DNA from: a bacterium UBP6_UBA1209
GTDB lineage: Bacteria > UBP6 > UBA1177
NCBI GenBank assembly: GCA_002309575.1
Contig: DBXP01000005.1
Location: 1 to 26,067, forward strand
DNA length: 26,067 bases
Direction of reading: 5' to 3'
The notes under the pieces were generated by a model. That model was not told the origin of the DNA and searched no databases. It saw only the letters and a program-made list of their open reading frames with translations. Positions 12,995 to 22,261 of the stretch are shown in pieces; position 1 is the stretch's first letter; each line of letters starts with the position of its first letter. A program made the translations under genes and the position numbers.

Positions 12995-14053
12995 GTGAAA
13001 AAGACAGCATTAATTATTCTCTTTTTGAGCTTTTCGTTCGCACTCTCCGCGACTGCGCTCTCTCTTCCTGCCGCCGGTTCGGTGATCGCCGCTTCGGACG
13101 ATTTTGAAGACGAGGAGGAAGATTCAGAAGACGAGTCCGGCGAAGAGTCAGAGGAGTCCGAAAAAGAGCCCGAACCTGCCGAGGAGGACGAGTTCCTGAA
13201 GAGCTCGAAACCGGCCCGCGCCGAAGAGGACGAGTTTTTGAAGAGCTCGAAGCCGGCCGAGAAGGATGAATTCTTCCAAAAATCCGACAAGAGCATCTAC
13301 GCCGATCCGGAAGAGGACGATTTCGTCGTTGAAAAACGTGAAAAGGGCGTCAAGCATGAGTACAAATCGCCGGATATCTGCAAGGTCTCCGCGGCGACAT
13401 ACCTCTACACCGAGGCTTCGGTCCAGTCCAAAAAGCTCTTCGAGCTCTACAAGGGCGACGACCTTGAGGTCATCGAGGAGTCGGGCGAATTCTACAAGGT
13501 CAAGTTCCTCGGAAAGGAGGGCTGGGTCCCGCGTGAGGATGTCAGACTTGAAAAATGGCACACCTACCGGATCTCGCTTGAACTTGTCGGCGGTGCAGGT
13601 TCCGGAAAGGGCGACTTCAACAACTTCGATGTCATCGGAAGCTTCGCTCTGCGCATGAACGTCGCGATCATCCAGGATCTCGTCATCGGGATCGAGGGGC
13701 GCGGACTTTCGCTTGACCACGATTCGCTCTATGCGGGCGGCGGTCTGATGCTCCGCTACTACATCCACGGGCTCCGCACCAAAAAGACAAGGAGCGCGAT
13801 CACGGCGTCGGCAGGATATATCGGCGGCGTCGAGAAGCTTTCCGGATCGCTTGTCAGCTACAGAGTCTTCGGCGGTCCGTATGTCAACACATCGCTCGAT
13901 TACTTCTTCCGCGTTTGGGAATATATCGTTATCGGAGTCGGCGGAGAATTTCAGTATTCCAAGTTCTACGGCTCCGCAGCGAGCTTCAACCTTGAAAAAG
14001 AATTTTATCAGGGCGGCGCTCACCTTAGTTTGATGTTCAATGTCATGAGGTAG
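12995..14053 (+). CDS. Exported acidic-repeat, SH3b-domain, beta-barrel-like envelope protein
   Basis: This 352-residue protein starts at GTG, with AGAGGA four bases upstream. A signal peptide (about 1-25) is followed by a very acidic stretch (residues 33-62). Two 14-residue repeats EEDEFLKSSKPA.. (63-76 and 77-90) come next, with a third partial copy to about 100. Residues about 127-187 read as a bacterial SH3 domain (VSAATYLYTEAS, then LYKGDDLEVIEESGEFYKVKF, then GWVPREDV), a fold that often binds peptidoglycan. The last 160 residues have alternating aromatic beta strands ending FNVMR, like a small outer-membrane barrel. I infer an envelope link from cell wall to outer membrane. It is the first gene of the operon; four bases separate it from the next. 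Confidence 0.85.
   Translation: MKKTALIILFLSFSFALSATALSLPAAGSVIAASDDFEDEEEDSEDESGEESEESEKEPEPAEEDEFLKSSKPARAEEDEFLKSSKPAEKDEFFQKSDKSIYADPEEDDFVVEKREKGVKHEYKSPDICKVSAATYLYTEASVQSKKLFELYKGDDLEVIEESGEFYKVKFLGKEGWVPREDVRLEKWHTYRISLELVGGAGSGKGDFNNFDVIGSFALRMNVAIIQDLVIGIEGRGLSLDHDSLYAGGGLMLRYYIHGLRTKKTRSAITASAGYIGGVEKLSGSLVSYRVFGGPYVNTSLDYFFRVWEYIVIGVGGEFQYSKFYGSAASFNLEKEFYQGGAHLSLMFNVMR
13181..13264 (+). repeat. 42-bp tandem repeat, two copies
   Basis: Positions 13181-13222 and 13223-13264 encode EEDEFLKSSKPARA and EEDEFLKSSKPAEK, with mostly synonymous differences between copies; a degenerate third unit follows to about 13295. Confidence 0.85.
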
Positions 14054-14056
14054 GCT

Positions 14057-16936
14057 ATGAAAAAGATTTTTGTTAAGGCTTTAATATTAGGATGTCTAAT
14101 GATTTCAGGCGCATGTTCACCTGAAATGAGCCACTTCGATATTCAGTGCAGCACCTTCGAGGACTGCGAGCTGGGCGAAAAATGCTACAACGCACAGTGC
14201 GTCGACAGCCTTCTGGAACCCAAGAACATGCTCCGCGAAAAGGAGGAGTTCGGCGGCATCAGCTACGAGACCGACAAGGTCTTTTTCAACGGCCGCGTAA
14301 GCCTTCCGAACGGTTTTGTCCTTCAGTACAAAAACCTTCAGGTCCGTTACGGCAGGAACAACATCGTCCAGAGCGTCGATCCGGTCAACGGAACCTTCTG
14401 GGTAAGGTCGAATGTAGAAGGGACGACGCTTTTCGAGCTCAGGACGAACTACGAGGACGAATCCAAAAACGTACCGGTCATGCTGACGGTTTACCCGGCA
14501 AGCAACAGCTTCAGGCGCAAACACATCGAGTTCAGCGCAAGAGAGACTGCGGCGGCGCTCATCTTCCTGCAGCCGGGCATCGCGACCACGATCAACCCGC
14601 AGTACAACGCAGTCATGCTCGAGCGGATCCGCAACCTCAAGGCTACAAAAACGCTCACCAGGATCCTGAAGGACAAGATGGCTAACGTCTCGCCGAGCAT
14701 CATCGTCTCGGGCGACCTCGACATCCAGAACGTCATCGCGGCTGCAGTCAACGAACTCTACTCCGCGCCCGAAGTCATCGTTACAGGCAACGAGACGACA
14801 AACGGCCAGGACCAGCAGCCGACAGCAGCCTCCGAGGGCGGCTTCTCGCTGAAGGCGGACATCTCCGTCACCCAGGACGACAAGACGGAGACCTTCCACC
14901 ACTCGGTCCTGCGCGACCTTCCTTACGAGGCGAGCGACGATGAGGTCGACCAGGTCTTTGTAAAATATTACAACGAGAACGGCTCAGCTATCAAGACATA
15001 CAACACGATGCCCCGCTGGGCTTACATATACGTCGACGCAATGCCGACGAAACCCGTTCTGCCGACGGATATCGGCGACGACGGGATCGACGAGAACGCC
15101 ATGCCGACGAATATCGTGCCGCCGACCTACTACGTCTCTCCGACCCTGAAGTACAACACGCTGACCTTCCTCCGCATGAATATCGACTACCTTGCCGGCA
15201 AGCTGATCGCCGAGGGTCAGCCGAACACGCTCGAGGCGGACATCCTTAACTACTTCGCAGAGACGACGGAAACCGAAAAGACGCAGCTGCGCTACGGCGG
15301 CAATGAGCTCAAGGAGGGTCTGATCGCAAGCTACGTACCCGCAGAAAACAGCGGAAACCTTCTGCATCGTGCAATGGATCCCATCTGGGCGACCTACTTC
15401 TCGCAGATCATGCTCCCGCTCGTTATGATCACCGCTGACGTCAACGACAACTTCCTTTCGTCGCTGACATACTACGACAAGGCCGTCAGCAAGGGTCTTG
15501 CCAGCCATCCGGTCAACGTCGTCGCGATGGGTATCCGCGAACGCGGAATCGGCCAGAGGGTCAACGATTTCATGAAATCACGCAAATCGGCATTCTCGAC
15601 CGCGCTCTACAAGGATGACCTTTACATCAAAATAATGGATGTCATCGTAAGTTCGTTCTCGGCTGAAACGACGAGCAGCAAGGCATTCCTGAACGAGATC
15701 AGGGAGCATACAGGCAGTGATTCGTACATCCTCCAGCTCCAGAAGGTCACCGACCTTTTCTTCAAAAAGCTGACACCCGTCGACACGATAAAGCTCTTCC
15801 GCGGCATCGACAGCCCGATAATTGACTTCACCGACGAGATCTTCAACCAGGAGAACACCGGCGAGGACATCTACTACTTCAACGAGACGGTCCCCGAGAT
15901 TCCGGATGATCCCGAAAATCCGGACGAGACCCCGGAACCCTACCCGACCCAGGAGAATGTCTGCACGAAGCAGGTATGCCTCTGCGAATCGATGAGCAAC
16001 ATGTACGGCTGCATGGTCAAGATCAACTCCAAGAACAGGGGGTTCAAGATGGGCAGCGACTCGAACGACGCCCTTCCGACCGAAAAACCGACACATGTCG
16101 TCACGCTCGACAAGGACTTCTACATCGACAAGTACGAAGTCACCGTCGCTCAATACAAAAAGTTCCTCAACGATCCGGCAAACAAGGCGTGGCTGCCCGA
16201 AAACGCAGGCAAGACCAACGACGAGTTCGGCCTCGAGAAGTGCTACGGCAACAGCAGATACCTCGAGGAATGGTTCGGAATGTATAGCAAAAACAAATAC
16301 TTAGGCGGCGCAAAGGATCTGATGCCGGTAACAAGCATCTGCTGGTACGCAGCCAACGCATACTGCAAGTGGGCAGGCAGAAGACTCCCGACCGAAGAGG
16401 AGTGGGAATATGCGGCGAGAGCTGACAGCAACTGCACCTGCACTGCCGGGAGCGAAGAGTGCAACTCGGTCAGCGAGTGCTACGAAATGCCGTGGAAGGA
16501 GAGCTTCTTCTCCAGCATGTACACCCCCTACCGTGCAAACTACCACAGCAGCGGCGACCCCTTCGAGCCCAGCCGCGAACTTGAGGAGCTGCTCTCCGAG
16601 GAGGATCTGCTGGTCGCTTATCCGGCTCCGCACGTAACTCCGGTCGGCTACTTCAACGGCCAGCGCTACGACAACTTCAACTCGAAGGACGGTGTCAGCC
16701 CGAACGGGATCTACGACGTCGCCGGCAACGCGGAGGAGTGGGTCCAGACCCGCTTCTTCTACTACGCCGACCTTTTCCAGGGCGGTGTCCCGCTCCCGAT
16801 CGGAGACCAGCGTGCGGTCCGCGGCGGCAGCTGGAGCACATCCAGAAAGCTGATCAGAACAACCTACAGGCGCGGCGTAAATCCGCAGTACAATTCGAAT
16901 TCTATCGGATTCAGATGCGCCAAGGATGCAGAGTAA
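14057..16936 (+). CDS. Large lipoprotein with C-terminal FGE-sulfatase (SUMF1-like) domain
   Basis: This 959-residue exported protein has a signal peptide with a lipobox-like motif before Cys20. Residues about 31-49 form a Cys motif (CSTFEDCELGEKC...C) like those of other delta-proteobacterial lipoproteins. A large unrecognised region follows, from about 55 to 630. A proline/acid linker (VPEIPDDPENPDETPEP) and a second Cys group lead to an FGE-sulfatase fold at about 655-957. Its signatures are FKMGSD, DKYEVTVAQYKKFL, CWYAANAYCKWAGRRLPTEEEWEYAAR, GIYDVAGNAEEWVQ, AVRGGSW and GFRCAKD. The two copper-binding cysteines of true formylglycine-generating enzymes (MCHRSYC in human) are replaced (GGSWSTSRKLI), so catalysis of that kind is unlikely. 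Its paralogue in the same operon is at 18305. Confidence 0.87.
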   Translation: MKKIFVKALILGCLMISGACSPEMSHFDIQCSTFEDCELGEKCYNAQCVDSLLEPKNMLREKEEFGGISYETDKVFFNGRVSLPNGFVLQYKNLQVRYGRNNIVQSVDPVNGTFWVRSNVEGTTLFELRTNYEDESKNVPVMLTVYPASNSFRRKHIEFSARETAAALIFLQPGIATTINPQYNAVMLERIRNLKATKTLTRILKDKMANVSPSIIVSGDLDIQNVIAAAVNELYSAPEVIVTGNETTNGQDQQPTAASEGGFSLKADISVTQDDKTETFHHSVLRDLPYEASDDEVDQVFVKYYNENGSAIKTYNTMPRWAYIYVDAMPTKPVLPTDIGDDGIDENAMPTNIVPPTYYVSPTLKYNTLTFLRMNIDYLAGKLIAEGQPNTLEADILNYFAETTETEKTQLRYGGNELKEGLIASYVPAENSGNLLHRAMDPIWATYFSQIMLPLVMITADVNDNFLSSLTYYDKAVSKGLASHPVNVVAMGIRERGIGQRVNDFMKSRKSAFSTALYKDDLYIKIMDVIVSSFSAETTSSKAFLNEIREHTGSDSYILQLQKVTDLFFKKLTPVDTIKLFRGIDSPIIDFTDEIFNQENTGEDIYYFNETVPEIPDDPENPDETPEPYPTQENVCTKQVCLCESMSNMYGCMVKINSKNRGFKMGSDSNDALPTEKPTHVVTLDKDFYIDKYEVTVAQYKKFLNDPANKAWLPENAGKTNDEFGLEKCYGNSRYLEEWFGMYSKNKYLGGAKDLMPVTSICWYAANAYCKWAGRRLPTEEEWEYAARADSNCTCTAGSEECNSVSECYEMPWKESFFSSMYTPYRANYHSSGDPFEPSRELEELLSEEDLLVAYPAPHVTPVGYFNGQRYDNFNSKDGVSPNGIYDVAGNAEEWVQTRFFYYADLFQGGVPLPIGDQRAVRGGSWSTSRKLIRTTYRRGVNPQYNSNSIGFRCAKDAE

Positions 16937-16946
16937 GGAGGCAGGA

Positions 16947-18305
16947 ATGAAAAATATGATAAAACCATTGATTTTCTTAGTTGTTTTTACCGTAATATTT
17001 CCTCTTGCCGCTGAAATAGTCCAGAACGGCGACGACTGGATCGTCTACGACGAGCAGTATTCCGACGAGATATCCTTCTCGCACCGTGATATCCTCATCG
17101 ACCACAAAAAATACGGTACCGACAACATGAGCTCGGCCGAAGACGGATGGCTTCCGGGATGCAGCGGGATCATGCCGCTCGGCGTGAAGTTCAATGTCGA
17201 ATACGGCGCCGAGATGGGTGCCGAGATGAAGGGCAGAGCGCTCGCCAGATGGCCCGAAGCGGTAAAATTCTCCTTCGAGGGACAGGATGGCGACGGCCAC
17301 TCCGACATGTACTACGGCATCGAGATGGAGGCAAAATGGAAGAAGTGCAGCAACGGCGAAGAGCACGAAATCAGCCAGTGGCTCAACTTCGACCTCAGCT
17401 TTTCGGACGAAAAGACGTTCCAGCCATTCCTGCTCGACGGCAACATCGACAACCCCGTTTCGATGGAGGACAGCATCGACCACTTCAAACTTTACGAGGG
17501 AACGCTTGCCGACATGGTCGGCGGCTCGTGCGGCCTCTCGCTCCCGATAATCGGCGACATCTGCAGCCTGATCCAGTTCAGATTCGAGCTCGATGGCAAG
17601 ATGTATGTCGAGATCTTCGGCAACAGGATAGCCCTCGACGAGAAGCAGGAGCGCAGCATCTTCACGGACAACCAGTACATCGTCATCGACCCGCCGGTTG
17701 TCGGAACGGTCATGCAGGTCCCGGTTTTCTACGAATCGAAGGTCTACTACCAGACTATTATCACTCTCACGATCACGCTGACGATCAAGGTAATCGACAT
17801 CGATTTCCCGATCCCGATAAACATCCCGCTCGTAGGCGGAGACAAGATCTGGCGCTACAACGAAGACAATGAGGAGCCTACAGTCGCGACCTTCTACTTC
17901 CCGGCTATCTTCATTGAAAACCGCACTCACCAGTTTGCCGACACGCGTCCCGGCGACGAGGACTACTGGGAGTTCGAGGTCGAAAATATCGGCGAAAGGG
18001 CACTAGAGGCGAAAGTCGTATCCGACAACGCAGGCACCTTCATCGTTACGCCCGACCGTCTGAACCTCGCGCCCGGCGGCAAAGGGATCGTGACGGTATT
18101 CTTCAAGCCGTACGACACCGGCAACCACACCGGCGCAATCAAAATTTACAGCAACGACCCGATCGAGCCGCTAACCACGGTTTCGCTCTTCGGCTTCAGC
18201 AGCGAGGACGACACACAGTGGACAAAGGTCATCGAGGGCGACGAGCCGCGCTGGGAGATCGGATCGATCGGCGGCTGCTCAACAACGTTGATCGGAGGTG
18301 AATAA
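16947..18305 (+). CDS. Secreted protein with C-terminal ASH (choice-of-anchor D) domain
   Basis: This 452-residue exported protein has a signal peptide (MKNMIKPLIFLVVFTVIFPLAA) without a lipobox. The start at 16947 is chosen because AAGGAGG lies five bases upstream; the longer frame from 16926 overlaps the previous gene. The body (about 25-315) is beta-rich and unrecognised, with long alternating hydrophobic strands such as TIITLTITLTIKVIDIDF. Residues about 315-421 resemble an ASH/HYDIN-type immunoglobulin fold (DEDYWEFEVENIGERALEA, then FIVTPDRLNLAPGGKGIVTVFFKP, then IKIYSNDP). The stop overlaps the next start as TAATG. A structural or adhesive role at the cell surface fits the family and neighbours, but the molecular partner is unknown. 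Confidence 0.83.
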   Translation: MKNMIKPLIFLVVFTVIFPLAAEIVQNGDDWIVYDEQYSDEISFSHRDILIDHKKYGTDNMSSAEDGWLPGCSGIMPLGVKFNVEYGAEMGAEMKGRALARWPEAVKFSFEGQDGDGHSDMYYGIEMEAKWKKCSNGEEHEISQWLNFDLSFSDEKTFQPFLLDGNIDNPVSMEDSIDHFKLYEGTLADMVGGSCGLSLPIIGDICSLIQFRFELDGKMYVEIFGNRIALDEKQERSIFTDNQYIVIDPPVVGTVMQVPVFYESKVYYQTIITLTITLTIKVIDIDFPIPINIPLVGGDKIWRYNEDNEEPTVATFYFPAIFIENRTHQFADTRPGDEDYWEFEVENIGERALEAKVVSDNAGTFIVTPDRLNLAPGGKGIVTVFFKPYDTGNHTGAIKIYSNDPIEPLTTVSLFGFSSEDDTQWTKVIEGDEPRWEIGSIGGCSTTLIGGE

Positions 18306-19585
18306 TGAGATACTTCAATAAATCAGCTCTCTTTTTTATGATCGTCTTTCTCTTCGTCTCCTGCAACGAGAGCGACATCATCTACAAAAAGACAGGCGAG
18401 GATTTCGACAACAACGGCGGTGTCTACAGGAGCGTTGACGGCGGCGTCACAGTCATTATCCCTCCGGATGCGCTGCCGGACGACGTTGAAACAGTGACGA
18501 TCACTGCATACAGGCTCGATACTCCGGCAATGACGAACGTCTCGAAGCCGGTCACCAACATCTACTCGATATCTCCGGCGGCAGTTCAGTTCAAAAAGGA
18601 TCTGACCGTCAACATATTTTATAAGGAAGCAAACTTCCCGAATCTGCTCGACGAGCTCGACCTCAAACCCTATTTCTCGGTCGACCGCCAGAACTTCGAG
18701 CCTGTCGAAAAGTATGAACTCGACGTCGAAAACAACCTGATAAAGATGGAGATCAACTTCCTCGGCAACTTCCACATCGGCTTCCCGAAGGAACTCGTCA
18801 AGGACAAGGGCTCAAGTCAGTCCGGCATCGCCGAGATGGTCCTGATCCCGGCAGGCGAATTCGAGTTCGGTGCACCCGAGGGGACCAAAACCGGAGCGAC
18901 ATCCGAGAACGAGCTTCAGGAATCCGAAGGCTTCAACAGGGTCTACCTCTCCTCCTACTACATCGACAAGTACGAGGTCACGAACAGCCAGTACCGCCTC
19001 TGCATGGACGCAGGCGTCTGCACCGAGCCCTACGACGTGACATCGATCCTTTACCAGAACTACTTCTACAACGCGAACTACGCAGGTTTCCCGGTGATCT
19101 GGGTAACTTACGGTCAGGCGGAGACCTTCTGCCAGTGGGCTGGGAAGACGCTTCCGACCGAGGCTCAGTGGGAAAAGGCGGCACGCGGCTCGGAGTTCAG
19201 GATCTTCCCGTGGGGCGATACCGGACCGACCGACAACATCGAAACCACGATCGCGAACTACTCGGCGATCTTCGGAGACGTCACGATCGCGATCTGGGGA
19301 GACGAAGGCACCTCGCCGTACGGAGTCTACAACATGGCGGGAAACGTCGCGGAGTGGACCTCGACCTGGCACAACATCGACACATACTACCACAAACGCA
19401 CAGACGGCGTAGTTGTCAGCGACCCGATAAGCCCTGCCGAATCACCGACCAACGAAAAGGTCATCAAGGGCGGAAGCTGGGTCTCGCTCACCGACGAAAT
19501 CACAACCTTTGCGAGAGACAAGGCGTTCCCGAACTATCGTTACTACAACCTTGGTTTCAGATGCGTCCAGTCTGTCAGCGAATAG
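18305..19585 (+). CDS. Lipoprotein with ZU5-like and FGE-sulfatase domains
   Basis: This 426-residue lipoprotein has a lipobox at FVSC. Residues about 35-160 contain VDGGVTVIIPPDALPDDVETVTITAYRLD, which resembles the ZU5/GAIN-like beta fold seen in bacterial surface proteins. Residues about 176-424 form an FGE-sulfatase domain: EMVLIPAGEFEFGAPEG, then YYIDKYEVTNSQYRLCM, then WVTYGQAETFCQWAGKTLPTEAQWEKAARG, then YGVYNMAGNVAEWT, then VIKGGSWVSL and LGFRCVQS. As in the 14057 protein, the copper-binding Cys pair is absent (GGSWVSLTDEI). GGAGGTG precedes the start, which is coupled by TAATG to the ASH-domain gene. The domain could bind ligand or act as a scaffold; other bacterial members have oxidoreductase-like activities, so a different catalysis cannot be excluded. 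Confidence 0.87.
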   Translation: MRYFNKSALFFMIVFLFVSCNESDIIYKKTGEDFDNNGGVYRSVDGGVTVIIPPDALPDDVETVTITAYRLDTPAMTNVSKPVTNIYSISPAAVQFKKDLTVNIFYKEANFPNLLDELDLKPYFSVDRQNFEPVEKYELDVENNLIKMEINFLGNFHIGFPKELVKDKGSSQSGIAEMVLIPAGEFEFGAPEGTKTGATSENELQESEGFNRVYLSSYYIDKYEVTNSQYRLCMDAGVCTEPYDVTSILYQNYFYNANYAGFPVIWVTYGQAETFCQWAGKTLPTEAQWEKAARGSEFRIFPWGDTGPTDNIETTIANYSAIFGDVTIAIWGDEGTSPYGVYNMAGNVAEWTSTWHNIDTYYHKRTDGVVVSDPISPAESPTNEKVIKGGSWVSLTDEITTFARDKAFPNYRYYNLGFRCVQSVSE

Positions 19586-19594
19586 GAGGATGAA

Positions 19595-21388
19595 ATGAAA
19601 AAATTCAGTTATTTCGCAGTATTATCTTTTCTTTTCGCGATACTTGCCATCTCATGCGGCGGCAAAAAGGATGACCCGTACAACTACCCGGATTCCGACA
19701 GCAGCCCGTACGGAGACCAGGACGCATGGAACCCCTCCGACTCGGATGTCGTACCTGACGGAGACCCGTCGCACAGAAACGATGAGGACACGGCACGCGA
19801 CTGCAACTACTCCAGCACCGACAACAGGATCAGGCCAAAGGACGAGGATCTTGTCTTTTCCGGCATAATTTACGGAGAACAGTCGCTTACGAAATATGTC
19901 TACTTCATGAACCGCTGCTACGAATGCAACGTCAACAGCCCGCTCATGATCACAAACATCCTGATCGTCGATGAAAACGGCATTCCGGATGCAGGCTCAT
20001 TCGTGATCAGCGACAACCCGCTGGAAAACGGCCCGGTTTCGCTGCAGCACGACGAAGAGCTCAGGATCGGCGTCTACGTCACGGCGACGACATGGAGCGA
20101 CCAGGTCCGTTACCTGCGCGTCCAGAGCAACGACAAGTGCAAGCCGAACTACGACATGCCGATCACGGCGCAGACAAAACCCTCCGGCAAGATCGTTGTC
20201 AAAACGGTCGACGACAGCGACCCCGACGACGGGATCATGGTCTTTTCCGATGTCTCCGGCGAGCTTGTCAACCGCATCGAGGTCAAAAATGTCGGCACGA
20301 CGACGCTGAGGCTCTCTTCGGTCGCGGTAACCGAAAACCAGTCCAGAAACACCAACGAGTTCGGCTTCTTCGTTCAGGATGCGCCGACCTCCACGATACA
20401 GATCCTTGCCGGCGAATCGGCCACGCTCAACATCGGCTGCCGCAACGACAAGGAGTATCCTACACCTCTCTCCGGCGAGCTGACGATCTCCAACACCGAC
20501 CCGACCGAATACGGCGTCAACAGCGAATACAAGCTCACGCTCAAGTGCGGCCCGAATGCCGAAAAATCACCGACCGCGCTCCTCAAGTGCGAACCCGAGA
20601 AGATTTCGGTACTCCAGTGGGCGGTCATGGACGGCAGCGACAGCGTCGACTCAGACGGTCAGTCCAAGGAGGGTCTCCGCTACCTCTGGAGCTTTGCTTC
20701 GACACCCGGCGGTATCTCGCTCGATATCGTTGACGAGGCAAACAGAGCCGGCTCCGCGCTCAACGGCGACTCCTCGAACAAGATCTCGACGACGGCATTC
20801 CAGGCACGCGTCAAGGGCACCTACATCGTCCGCCTGATAGTCATCAACGAAAGCGGTATCACGAGCAAGCCGGCTCAATGCACAGTCGAGGCAGTATCCG
20901 ACGACGACCTCACCCTGAAGCTCCTCTGGAACAACAAGGATGCAGATCTCGACCTTCACCTCATCGCACCGGAAGGCAGCTTCGGTGACAACGCAACTGA
21001 CTGTTATTACTGGAACTGTTCTCCGCAGTATTCCGGCGAAAAGCCCGACTGGGGCGAAATCGGCGAACCGAAGGACGACCCGAACCTCGACATCGACAAC
21101 ACCACCGGAATGGGTCCGGAAACGATCACCATAAACAAACCTGTCAACGGGACATACAAGGTCACGGTCCACGCCTACGACCTCTCGCACGGTCCGGCGA
21201 CGGCTGTCGTCAAGGGTTACGCACACTCGAAAGAGGCGGAATCCGTATCGCTTCTGATGAACAAGACCGACACCTGCTGGGATGTCTACAAAGTCACTGT
21301 CTCCGACGGCGAATCCAACAAAAAGGCGATAAGCTTCGAGCCGATAGTTCCCGCGGCGGTTTACGACTGCGCAAAGCCAACACACTGA
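19595..21388 (+). CDS. Multidomain surface lipoprotein (ASH, PKD-like, YfaP/DUF2135-like)
   Basis: This 597-residue lipoprotein has the signal peptide MKKFSYFAVLSFLFAILAISC, with lipobox AISC at Cys21. An acidic, Asp/Ser-rich linker runs to about residue 75. Two ASH-like beta domains follow at about 80-200 and 203-320 (RIEVKNVGTTTLRLSSVAV, then STIQILAGESATLNI). A PKD-like segment lies at about 325-430 (MDGSDSVDSDG, then TYIVRLIVINESG). The C-terminal domain, from about 435, starts LTLKLLWNNKDADLDLHLIAP. It carries CYYWNCSP, DDPNLDIDNTTGMGPE and NGTYKVTVHAY, a pattern I recall from Myxococcota surface proteins annotated YfaP- or DUF2135-like. AGGAGG lies four bases before the start, and nine bases separate it from the previous gene. 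It is the last of the five exported proteins. Confidence 0.85.
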   Translation: MKKFSYFAVLSFLFAILAISCGGKKDDPYNYPDSDSSPYGDQDAWNPSDSDVVPDGDPSHRNDEDTARDCNYSSTDNRIRPKDEDLVFSGIIYGEQSLTKYVYFMNRCYECNVNSPLMITNILIVDENGIPDAGSFVISDNPLENGPVSLQHDEELRIGVYVTATTWSDQVRYLRVQSNDKCKPNYDMPITAQTKPSGKIVVKTVDDSDPDDGIMVFSDVSGELVNRIEVKNVGTTTLRLSSVAVTENQSRNTNEFGFFVQDAPTSTIQILAGESATLNIGCRNDKEYPTPLSGELTISNTDPTEYGVNSEYKLTLKCGPNAEKSPTALLKCEPEKISVLQWAVMDGSDSVDSDGQSKEGLRYLWSFASTPGGISLDIVDEANRAGSALNGDSSNKISTTAFQARVKGTYIVRLIVINESGITSKPAQCTVEAVSDDDLTLKLLWNNKDADLDLHLIAPEGSFGDNATDCYYWNCSPQYSGEKPDWGEIGEPKDDPNLDIDNTTGMGPETITINKPVNGTYKVTVHAYDLSHGPATAVVKGYAHSKEAESVSLLMNKTDTCWDVYKVTVSDGESNKKAISFEPIVPAAVYDCAKPTH

Positions 21389-21409
21389 TTTCACTCGGTT
21401 TAAAAATCA

Positions 21410-22252
21410 ATGCATGACGTTCAAAACTATCCCGACGACCGCAATATCACGGTCGACCAGGTCGGTATCTGGGACATCGAATACCCTGTAGTCGTCAAAG
21501 ACCGCGCAAACAAGACCCAGAGCACTGTCGCAAGTGTAGACATCTCGGTCCAGCTCCTGCCCCGCTTCAAAGGGACTCACATGAGCCGTTTCGTCGCCGT
21601 CCTGAACAGCGTCAAGGGAGAGATCACAATGTCCAACATACCGGAAATACTCAAGAAAACACGCGAAACTCTTGAATCTCCGCAGGCTATCATCGCGCTG
21701 CGCTTCCCCTACTTCATCGAAAAATCAGCGCCCGTGACGCAAATCAGTTCGACCTTCGCGATACAGGTGCTCTTCAGCGGCTTCAGTGATGCCGCAAGCG
21801 GCGACAGTTTCATTCTCGGAGTACGGGTCCCCGTCACTTCGCTCTGTCCCTGCTCGAAGGAGATCAGCAGCTACGGCGCCCACAACCAGAGGAGCTTCGT
21901 AACGCTTTACGTCCAGTTTTCGGACTTCATCTGGATAGAAGATCTCGTCCACGATGTCGAGGAGTGCGCAAGCTGCGCGATCTACCCGCTACTCAAGCGC
22001 GAAGACGAGCGCTTCGTCACGGAAAAAGCCTACGAAACTCCTGTTTTTGCCGAAGATATAGTCCGCAACGTCACCGAAAAGATGATGCAGAACAACAAAA
22101 TCAGCTGGTTCATGGTCGAGACGCTTCACCTCGAAAGCATCCATGCTCACAACGCCTACGCCAGGGTCGAACGCTTCAAAAAGCAGTCCCCCCTGCTCTC
22201 GGAACACCTCAGGATGTTCAAGGGTTTTCCGAAAATTCAAACACTTTTATAG
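21410..22252 (+). CDS. folE2: GTP cyclohydrolase I, type 2 (FolE2)
   Basis: This 280-residue enzyme converts GTP to 7,8-dihydroneopterin triphosphate, the first step of tetrahydrofolate and queuosine-type pteridine pathways, without needing zinc. Family blocks are clear: DVQNYPDDRNITVDQVGI at the N-terminus, FKGTHMSRFVAVLN, then SLCPCSKEISSYGAHNQRS with Cys146 and Cys148 around the metal site. FMVETLHLESIHAHNAYARVE closes the fold. The length matches the family. There is no strong ribosome site. The start follows an inverted repeat (TGATTT at 21386-21391 and AAATCA at 21404-21409). It sits 21 bases after an exported-protein operon, with no obvious functional relation to it. FolE2 is often used where zinc is scarce, but no Zur site is seen. 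Confidence 0.95.
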   Translation: MHDVQNYPDDRNITVDQVGIWDIEYPVVVKDRANKTQSTVASVDISVQLLPRFKGTHMSRFVAVLNSVKGEITMSNIPEILKKTRETLESPQAIIALRFPYFIEKSAPVTQISSTFAIQVLFSGFSDAASGDSFILGVRVPVTSLCPCSKEISSYGAHNQRSFVTLYVQFSDFIWIEDLVHDVEECASCAIYPLLKREDERFVTEKAYETPVFAEDIVRNVTEKMMQNNKISWFMVETLHLESIHAHNAYARVERFKKQSPLLSEHLRMFKGFPKIQTLL

Positions 22253-22261
22253 AGGTCAGAC

